Below, one piece after another: positions 1 through 22,900 of a stretch of DNA of 64,000 nt (its first letter is position 1; each line of letters opens with the position of its first letter). The DNA comes from Motacilla alba alba (lineage: Eukaryota > Chordata > Aves > Passeriformes > Motacillidae): NCBI RefSeq assembly GCF_015832195.1, contig NC_052018.1, forward strand, positions 52,327,666 through 52,391,665. The letters are read 5' to 3'. Under the pieces are notes generated by a model, which worked only from the letters and a program-made list of their open reading frames with translations, was not told the DNA's origin and did no database searches. A program made the position numbers and the translations under genes.

Positions 1-13356
<13,356 letters not shown>

Positions 13357-15015
13357 ACAGCAGGCCCTCCTGAGCCCCACATGCCTCTCTTCAGAGACTT
13401 GCCCAGACAATGATTTTCAGCTCTCCCTCACCACACAACTTGCGCAACAAGGTTTTATCAGCTTTGGAAAATTGCCATCCTGGCCTTGTGTTGGAGAAAT
13501 GTTTCCTCTCCCTATTTCTATTTTAGATGGGCCATTTTATCATCAAGTACTTTGTACATCATCAAAACCACAGGCAAGTCATTGGCTATAATGCACTAAA
13601 TTCTGTGTAAAGTGACTAAACAGTTTTCAGTTACATGTAACTTCCCTCTAATAATCTCCCAGTCTCTGTTTCTTATTTATTTTTATCTTTTTCCTATCTG
13701 TTGGTTTCTGGCTTCCCTCTCAGTGCCACATCAGACAGATGGACCTAGAGCTGTGCAAAGCATTCAGCTGCCAGCAGTAGCCCATACACCAGCTGTCTAC
13801 CATCCATACCAGGTGCCCTTTGCTCAGGAGTGTCTGTACATCATCTATTTCCTATCAGAATTAAAATCACTTACTGTCACAAAAAGCTGTTTCTGCTTCA
13901 GTGGTACGGTCTGGCATTGCCCTACACCCGTTAGGCAGCGGAGTTAAGGAGGGCAGGAAGAGACACCTGGTTATTCATACAGAAACAACTTATCACAGAT
14001 GCTGATTTCAGATTGTCTTTTTGGCTGGAAAGGTTTCAGTTTCAAAATGTGCACCATTGCTTGCTCTCTTTGGTTTGGTAAGACTTGGCAGTGAACTTAA
14101 TTAGAAAATCAAGTGGAGTGGAGGGAACTTCTAATATATCTGCCTCCGTATCTTCCCACCAAAACCAAGGGAAAATATGTTTATGAGCCTCTGTCAAGAT
14201 ACAGCCTTAAGTGAAAGAATACAAACCAAACATTTGGCTTCAGACGTGCCATAGGTTAGAGAGCCCATGCCTTCAGAGCTGCTAGCATAGATCATCACCT
14301 GACAATGCACACGATGAGTAAGAACTTCACTTTTGGTGTCAAATTTTGCTGTGCTTTGCTCCAGGATGTTAATTCCACCAACCACATTATCTCTGCTCAA
14401 TCACCAGGAGCCAGACATCTCTCAGCTTTGATTCAGCATGTTTTCTGAATTGCATTCTTTAACGTGTTTTCTAAGGAAAGAGCAGCACATTTGTGACACT
14501 ATCTTGCTGTGTAGTGAGCACGTGTCAATCTGCATGTTGTGTTGCTCAGCTCACCACACACTGAGGTGGGCACGACATTATCAGTAAACAGGATGGAAAA
14601 GAACCTGGCTACTTTGAGAATGGATGCATTTTTTGAGCATACGCCAAAGCTTCAAATCAGTGTTAGTTTGACATTACAGACTGCTTAAAATTTGTGAGAA
14701 AATGTGGCTTTAAGTGATTTTCATTTTTTCTTGTGTGGCTTTTGTTAGTTTTTACAAAGTTGAAAGTCCTTTTGTAATGTTCTACTGGACATAGGCTAAC
14801 TTTGGACATTTATATCACATGCCTCTTTAGTGTGATTTTTAGCATGGAAGTAAATCTAATTGTTTTTCTAGTATTCTTGTGACAATTTTCTAGCTTATTT
14901 TACGTGGTTTTGTGCATAAATGTGAATTTATTTAAAATGGAAGATATTGACAACTTAGTTTGTGTAAATGAAGTTCTTGATATTCTTATTAAAAATAAAT
15001 TTCTCTCTCTTTTAC
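13357..15015 (+). other. TPD52L1: TPD52L1 3' UTR (inferred extent)
   Basis: This non-coding sequence runs from the TAA to just past the first good AATAAA on this strand (14994-14999). It is AT-rich, especially after 14700. The transcript end is inferred; no transcript evidence is available. Confidence 0.6.
14994..14999 (+). promoter_or_regulatory. TPD52L1: Candidate poly(A) signal of TPD52L1
   Basis: An AATAAA hexamer lies 1.6 kb after the stop codon, and a T/G-rich stretch (TTTCTCTCTCTTTTACC, then TTTGTGATGTTT) follows within 30 bases, as expected for a cleavage site. A CR1 fragment starts about 50 bp downstream. Confidence 0.6.
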
Positions 15016-15047
15016 CCTTTGTGATGTTTTAATTCTGTTTACTAGTA

Positions 15048-15141
15048 CTGAGCAACCTAGTGGAAGCTGTCCCTGCCACTGGCAAGGGAGATGGAACTAG
15101 ATGATCTTTAAGGTCCCTTCCAACTCAAACCACTCTATGAT
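15048..15141 (+). mobile_element. CR1 LINE 3'-end fragment
   Basis: It has the CR1 3' tail in sense orientation: CTAGTGGAAGCTGTCCCTGC, GGAACTAGATGATCTTTAAG, GTCCCTTCCAACTC and the terminal CTATGATTA. It is 5'-truncated, as is typical, and sits between the convergent genes. Confidence 0.9.
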
Positions 15142-16099
15142 TACTGTGCATGGGGTTCCACGCTGTCCCCTCAGTCCCTGCAGAATGGGGAAGCCTCCTG
15201 CTATGCTGCATGAAGGGACTGTTCCTGCTTAGGGGGGTGTTTGTGCTGGGTGTGTTCCTACCAAACATCTCTTCAAGGCCACTTTGCTGGTTTGTCAAGA
15301 ATGTTCTCAATTCTGCCCTTCCACGCATCTGTAGCTATCACACTCAGCATTCAATGCAAACTAATGGACACTATGATTTGTGTGCATCTAGGTGGAATAA
15401 AAATGCTGACAAAAGCTTGGTGGGCCCCACTCCATCCCCCTCTGCAGCATGGCAATGTTGCCAAGAACCACTAATCAGCTCAGCAAAGTGCAACCTGTTC
15501 TTCCAGGGTTGCCACAGGGCATGACTGCTGCCCCAGGGGGTTCCTGAGCAGAGCAGGCACCTTGCATCTCCTCTGAAGCAGACCAATATGCTCCGCAGGT
15601 TTTGAGCACTGTGCCAGACACTGAGACAAGGAGCTCCCAGCATCTCTGCACAGCACTCTGTGCTCTAGGAAAGGCACCAGCTACAGAACACTTGGTGAGC
15701 TTCAGTCAGGCTCCTGAGGTTTGTGTAAAGAAAGCATTTCCTGAGCCACCGTGCCTGAAAATGTGTGTTCAGCTACATTACCTACCTTTAAAGGATATGA
15801 CAATTGAATTTAGTTTTATGCCGCTTCATTTGACATGAGGTGGAAGACAGGGAAGAGAACTCCCAAGTCTCTACCACATAATTTTTACAGGTGCAAATTT
15901 TGCTTATTTGGTAATCATGGCATTGCCCTCATCTCCAGCTGCACACGATTCAGCAGTTGGATGTGCAGACACTGGCCTCACTATGGCATTTACCACTACA
16001 GCTTTACTTCACCATCACTCTGTACCTGTACGTTAGTGTCTACTTCTGCCAGAAACTCATTTATGGCAGAACTGCTACCAGTGTGCCACAGCCTGGAGA

Positions 16100-16193
16100 A
16101 GGGAGCCAGCTCTACATGGATGTACAGACTTCTGCATTAGATTGCAGGAACTCCAAAGGTCCTTCCCAACCTCAGGTATTCTGTGATTATTAA
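16100..16193 (+). mobile_element. Short diverged CR1 3' end
   Basis: It ends in AGGTCCTTCCCAACCTCAGG, then TATTCTGTGATTAT, which is the CR1 3' terminus in sense orientation. The upstream part is diverged and its left border is uncertain. Confidence 0.7.
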
Positions 16194-16853
16194 TTCCCTG
16201 TGAAGGAGTCTGTAAAACTGCCAGTCTGGGGTGAGGGGGAGTGAGGAATATAGACCTTATGGAAATACTGCCACCATTCCCTGATACAACACATGAACAG
16301 GGGAAAAGCTGTATGAAACAAGATATTGAGAAAATATAATTAATGAGATTATCAGTTTTATGCACCATCACTTAAGGCTTATGCACTCCAAAGAAATCTC
16401 ACCGCTAAGCTCAGTCAAGAACTTCTACACACACATGCTCATTGGTCCCAGTTCTGTGTAGCACTGAGTGGATATTAACCCATTTTGAAGTTACTTAAAT
16501 CCATACACACTTAGAAATTCACAGAACAAGACCACCTGCCCCACACAGTGCATTACAGGAACAGATCAAATTTCAATCAACTAATTTTTAAATGTATATG
16601 GACTTCCCCAGGGGAGAATCTATTTGTAATTGAGACTGCACTAATCAGAGGCTGATTTAAAAGAAGGAAAACCCCAAATATACTAATTCTTTGCTCCCTG
16701 ACACAACCTCTGATCTGGGAGGCAACTACATTACCTGCTCCTCTCTAAGTGGTGCTGGGATTCTCAGTAGTGAATGCACAGGAAAAAAAATCTGCTAGGA
16801 GAATCAGTAATGTTAAAGGAGGAAAAATAATGACCAGAATATAAACCAAAGTA

Positions 16854-16859
16854 TTTATT
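16854..16859 (-). promoter_or_regulatory. HDDC2: Candidate poly(A) signal of HDDC2
   Basis: TTTATT on the plus strand reads AATAAA on the minus strand, only 24 bases after the HDDC2 stop codon. If used, the 3' UTR would be about 45 bases, which is short. A second, more distal site cannot be excluded. Confidence 0.45.
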
Positions 16860-16883
16860 ATGGCTACAGCATTTAAGAACACC

Positions 16884-16978
16884 TCAGGAATGTGGATGAG
16901 ATGTGGCAGCTATTCTTTTTTTCCTTTCTGTGTTAATCAGAGATACAAGCTGGAGTATTTCTGGGTGAACAAACTTCC
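16884..16978 (-). CDS. HDDC2: HDDC2 last exon
   Basis: It completes glycine and encodes KFVHPEILQLVSLINTER, then KKRIAATSHPHS and TGA (16886-16884). The human tail is KFNHPEIVQLVSELEAER followed by STNIAAAASEPHS, so the end is shorter by a few residues but shares the PHS terminus. The acceptor is CTTTTGTTTTGCAG. Confidence 0.94.
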
Positions 16979-19900
16979 CTGCAAAACAAAAGAAAGGGAA
17001 GGTTAATGAAAAATGCTCTCATTTTGCCAAGTGTAAAAGGCTGGAATTGGAACGATAGCAGAGATGTCACTTTAGGCTCAGAATAAAATGTCAAATTATT
17101 CTTTTAAGAAAGTGAATGCTCACAGTTCAATCCAACTATGGAGTCAGTGTAGCTACACCCCTTCTTCACAAAAAGCTTGTATTTTGTGCTCTATTAAGAC
17201 ATTTAAGAGCTGAAAAAGGGATGCACCCTGACCAAGACAATCTGATACTATGTATTGTGGTACAGGAAACCACTCCAGTTACAGGTGCACTTAGGGTATA
17301 TGCTGTAGGCTTTACTCATGCACCTGCTCAATTTAAATTATTGAATTCTGGTAGGGGAGCAAAGACATCAGTTAGAAAATAAAGCATTATCAGCTTCATT
17401 CACATGGTCCTTTTCTTTCCTTCGCTAATCAAAGTCTTACAGAGAGATTATTTCCCTGGGGAATCACCAAAGTATAAATGCAACTTGTCAGGGACTCTCT
17501 TGGCTGACTGCTGGTCCTCTTATCCCTAGAGTTTGTCTATCCCTACTTTTTTTCCCAGGACAAGTTGGTTACAGTCCTCTGGTGTTCAACTACCTTGCCA
17601 AAATGATAAAGATTATTATTTTACCCATCTCTGCTTTAAACTACCAGTGTATTTTGCAAAGGATGAAAAGCAGTAGATAGAATAAAAAGTAATACAGGTG
17701 CAACTTAGTAATTTCATTGAGGTGATTCTCACAGGAACCTTGGGCTGGTCACTCAGCTCACCTGGGGATAACAAATCCTACTTCACTGGTTCCTGAAACA
17801 CTGACAGAGTACAAACAAGTGCTGTCAGAGCATGGATGAACACTGAAGACTCCTTTACGAAGACTCTGATGTTTCAGGGAGATCCTTACACACATGCAAG
17901 TGTAATGAAAGCCATGCCTCTCTCAAAGGCAAAAACTGATATGAAAGGAATTTGGCATAAATTAAATTCAGGTTTAATACCTACAGATAAATGGCAGGTA
18001 TGTTCACAATGCATCAAGTTTCCACAGAAATATTAGGGGACTTGAGCAATGAGTAAAATAACTAGTTCTCACTTGCTCTGAATGTCTGTCAGGGAAAAAA
18101 AAGGGAATTTATATATTTCATTTATGAAAGAGGAAAAAAAAAGCCCAAATGTCATACCAGCAGTTGAATCAAAAAAATCCTGCAGTCTGCCAGGTGTCTT
18201 TTCCAACTCTTCATACTCAAATGCTTGCAGTACCATCTCACACTGATCCAACTGCTTTACAAACTTGGCCTCTGCAGTAGACTGGTTTTCATATTCCTGA
18301 AAACATTTGCAGTTATAAGAAAATAATTTTGTTACTCTGAAACAGAACATTAAAATTTCCTTATATATCTAGAATTTTCTTCATTTCTTACAAGCCATTC
18401 CAAAAATATTCAGCACAATTACGTCTTTCTCTTTGTTTTCACAAACACAGAGCGGTCAGCAAAACACTTGGACTATGTGCCAATTTTATATTAAATGCAG
18501 TGAGATGTAAAATACAGTCTGTTGCATAATCTAACTCTAAATATACCAATTGTTTTGGCTGAATAAGGGATGATATGGAGGCAACTCTGCATGACATACA
18601 AGTTAAACAATAGGTTTGATTTAACTGTATGTTACGTAGAAAGATAATTTCAGGCCTGGCTAAAGCTATTAATTACCACAGTGTGTGCCTATGCACTGTC
18701 ACCACCTATTTTTAAGACCTATTTTGCACTTTTCTCACCACTTACTGTTTCTATATGGAGTTGTCCTTTATATTTCTCCTGTCATTCCTGCCTAATCTTT
18801 TTGCTCTAATCTGTCTGAGCTGCTTATGTCCTTATGTCTCTCCTAGGAGATAGGGAGTGGTTAAGGGGTTTCCTCCCCTTCAGAATTTAAGTCCTTTAAT
18901 CTCTCTGCTATCTTTTCCCTCTCTACAGTCATCATCAGTATATATTTATGAGTGATTCACATTTCTACTCAACTTGAACAATTTTGCTGTCATTTGCTTC
19001 CAGTGATGGCTGCAGACAGGTTTGGCATTGCATTTTCCCTTTTCCAAATCTACTGCATTGTATGAGGTGTCTCATGAACAGGTCTTCCAGACTCTCCTGA
19101 CTTCCAAAACCCCGTAAAAAGGGTTTTTCTTCTGTGCAGGTTACCTTGGTACCATTGGCAGGTCTGACCCTATTCATCATCCCCACCACCATGAATCACA
19201 CCAAAGTACACACTGGGACCGTCTAAGCTCCCAGATCCACAGAACCTGTGGATCATAGCACTTCCACAGAAAAGAGCAACATGAGTGCAGGAAGAGGTTT
19301 GCCTACTGACCACAAAACCTGGCATTCCTTTCTGCATCTTAAGACAACAACTGTGGTGTGAGTGTCATTCACAGTGGAAAGACCCTGGCTTTGTAATTCC
19401 AGCACACTGATGCTCAGGTAAGTGTGACAGTCATTTCCTTGTCTTACATACTATTAGGAGCCTGTTCTTAGGCTTATTACTTTACCTTTGAAGTCAGAAA
19501 TCCAAATTTTGATAGCCATGATTGACTGGTTTACTATTCCATTTAGATTTCAATGGTACTTTGAATTTTCAGTTACATCTTCATCATTATTTTAATAATA
19601 AAATTCATTTCAGTGTTTTTGTATTATTTTTCTCTTTTCGACCTGAGCTTTGCCTCATTTTTAAATTAAGTACTACTTATTTTCTTAAATCTTTTATTTC
19701 TATTTATTTCTACTCTATTTTTTAATCTCTTTTGCTGGGGGGGAGGGTCCCTCAAAGACAACAAACTCTTGGCAGCATTACAAAGGAGAACTTCAAGAGA
19801 AGAAGAAGTGGGGCTGTTCACCTGTAAAAGTCAGTCTCACCTCCAACAACTAGATGGGAGTATCAATCTGTTGCAAACCCCCTATGCTATACACCCGATG

Positions 19901-22900
19901 TTATTCACACCTCAGCTCACACTGCCCTCAAGAAACATCAGCTATTGCATGTGCAACTGTGCACAATGATGAAACAAACACTTACTGTTTCCTCCCCACA
20001 GGTGGTTAAGACTCTGAAATAACAGTGTACTTTGGAAAAACACTAACTGGTCTCTCCAACACCACAGGTCGTCTTTTAAAAATCATTCCCATGCTTTTAC
20101 ACTTGAGAATAAAAAAGCAGGACAGAGCTGAAATGTGCTGACTCATTTACTTCACTGTTTTTTCAAACATATTTGGGATTAAGTTATAAAGTAAAAATAT
20201 ATCTGAGGCATCTTTCTGCTGCCTCTTCCCTACATGACACTCACCAGGTACCCACCAAGACCATCCAAAGCAGCAGTCCTTGTAAAGCTGAAAAGCGCAG
20301 AGAGACAGAGATAAGGGCAGGGCAGAGCAGGAAGGACTTGCTAAGAGTGTCAAGAAATCTTGTACTGCTCAGCACTGTCCAACTCTGGTCCATGACTGCC
20401 TTCACTCATAAAAAAAAATCATAGGGAAATGTCTCTGGCTAGCTGAGAGCAGAGCAGCACACCAGAGGCTTCTTATTTTCTTTATCTCTCTTTTCTTCTT
20501 CTTAAGGAGCAGCTAATTGTTCCACTTAAAACAACACTAGAGGGACTACATGTGAATAGTAGATTTTAGGGTACCCTCACTGCCAGGTGGGTTGCACTCA
20601 TGCTAACGAACTGCAGACACAGTGCAAATAAATAATCCTGAAGGTAGAAACAAAGACCAAATTATCAAAGTGTGCACATATTAAATTATGATTAATGACA
20701 ATGATGGAAAGCTAACATGCTAAAGAACTGACTCCATACTGAACCAGCTCTTACAATGTCACTGGAGAAGACTGAGACCAGCAAAGAAAAAAAACCAATT
20801 ATACAGAACCAACCTTATCTATCAAAACCTCATTTTCCTCAGTTATAACAGTTTCTCAAGGGAGAAGGAACGAGTGCTCCCTAAAAGAATACACACATAT
20901 TGTTTCCTGTATCTGATGATGTTGGTTTACCCCCTTTACCTTAAAATATAGCTCTGAGTGCCCATTCCCACTGCCTATTCAACCACACAACTGCAACAGG
21001 GAAAAAAACCCCAGAAATAACCCTAAACCTAAAACAAAACCACAAACAGAGTATTGTAGCAAAAGGCAGAAATTGGATGCAAATATTTGGAATTTAAATA
21101 CACTCTAAGTAGAAAAGAATATGAATGTAAGATACAGATTCAGGTCACATAGTCCAAGAAACATTGAATACTTGGACAAGAGGTTGTGGATACAATTTCC
21201 CCCATGTGACCTTATGTCAGGAGGAGACAGAGCACAGTAATTATATTGAATTGTTTGGAAATAATCTAATCATCCCTCATTTGCAAGTATAAAAGACCTT
21301 ATCAATTAAAAGCATGGGTTTGCCTAAAAATGGTTACATCACCTTCAAACACAAAAGATATTTTCTAATACAAACTTTTAAAGAACCCAAGACCAGAAAT
21401 CTCCCATGTTTCTAGAAAAGTGCAATTTTTTTGTCACATTTAAGTTTAAATGTTAGTTTATGTAATCATTTTAAGTTACTACTAAATATCTTGGTCTAAT
21501 GGACTTTATTGGAAAGAAATTAGAGCCACACAAATTATTTGCATAAAAAGCAGAAGATAAACCACAGCACCATCACCTACCATTATTTTTTTTCCTGTAT
21601 TAAAAGCTGCAAATGGCCAGATATGAATGAAAGTGATAATGTAATAAAAAATCAGATTTATATCCAGAGGGCTGGATGTAGAGGACAAACCCCTCCTTTA
21701 GCTGTACAAACCAAGCCGTAGACAGGTTGATCTGGAACTCTGAGACGCTAGGGGCAGAAGATGGTAATTTTACCGAAGTCCAGGGTTTCTGGACTAAAGG
21801 AGCCTAAAATGACCTTGACTCATACTGTTAAGCTTTATCTTCTAGGCAAATAAATCTCACTTTTTCGAAGTCAAAATAAGAGATGGCACAATTTCACAGG
21901 TACATGGGAAGAGAATGGGTCACTGAATTTTAACATAGGATTAAAAGAATGCAAACTTACTTCCCAGAGCTCATAGATCTCTTTTCTGAGGTTCTCTGAT
22001 AGAAGGTGGGTCAGTTGTTGCATAGCCGTCTGAAAAAAAAAGAAGTCATTTCCATTTATCTATTTTCTGAGCAACATTTTTATCATTATCTTTTCTAAAT
22101 AACTATCTAGTTGTTACCAAGCTAGCAGAAACATCCACTACACAGCAAATTACTGTATTGTATTGGCATGGCAAGGTTTGGCTACAGCTCTGGCCAAGGC
22201 CAAGGTGGTAGCACCTCTGGGATAACATATTTAAGGGGAGGGGAAATCCCTGTGCAACTCCACCCAGCAGGAGGAGTGAGAAGTGAAAGGAAGAAGTGAG
22301 CAGTTAGTGAAGGAGAAGGAACAGGTGCTTTAGATGCCAGAGCAAATTCCCCTGCAGCCCGTGAGGAAGATCATGGTGAGGCAGCGGTGCCCCTGGAGGC
22401 CCATGGTGGAGCAGATATCCACTTGGGGCCCATGGAGGATTCAAAGCAGGGGGATACCCAAAGGGATACCCTGTGACCCTGCAGGAAGTCTGCACTGGAG
22501 CAGGCTCCTGGCAGAACTTGTGACTTCAGAAACTGTTCTGCACGTTCTTTGTGCTCCCCCAGTTAATCAGTCTGTGCCATCTCCACTGTTTGCTCAGTAA
22601 CCTGAAGGGCTGCTTCTAAAACAACCAACACCACAGTCAAGACAAAGGTTTCGTGCCATGATTGTTTCCCCACTTCATATACAGGATATAGTGCCACAAT
22701 ACGGTTCCAAATTGCTTGCCACCACTGAAGCATCAAGGTCTCATTCCTTCTCACCTCTTTCCAGATATGGAACTCATCAGATTTCAAGGTTAGGTGGCTA
22801 AAATGACTTACCTGTCAAAAATCCCTACTGCAAACAACACCCTCCCTCCTCCAAAAAAATCCCAAAACCTCTTTTATTAATCAGGTTCATTTTCCACTGC

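Larger units (their letters stand above)
15142..16883. other. Interval between the convergent 3' ends of TPD52L1 and HDDC2
   Basis: This holds a CR1 remnant at about 16100-16193 and the candidate HDDC2 poly(A) signal. The open frames of up to 124 codons near 15150-15524 have no recognisable family signature and overlap on both strands, so I treat them as chance. Confidence 0.75.

Noticed and set aside
15150..15524. 124-codon open frame between the convergent genes
   Set aside because: No recognisable family, overlaps frames on both strands, and directly follows a CR1 fragment.
22563..22787. Minus-strand 74-codon frame next to the LTR fragment, considered as a retroviral remnant
   Set aside because: It lies on the opposite strand to the LTR and no retroviral motif can be identified with confidence.
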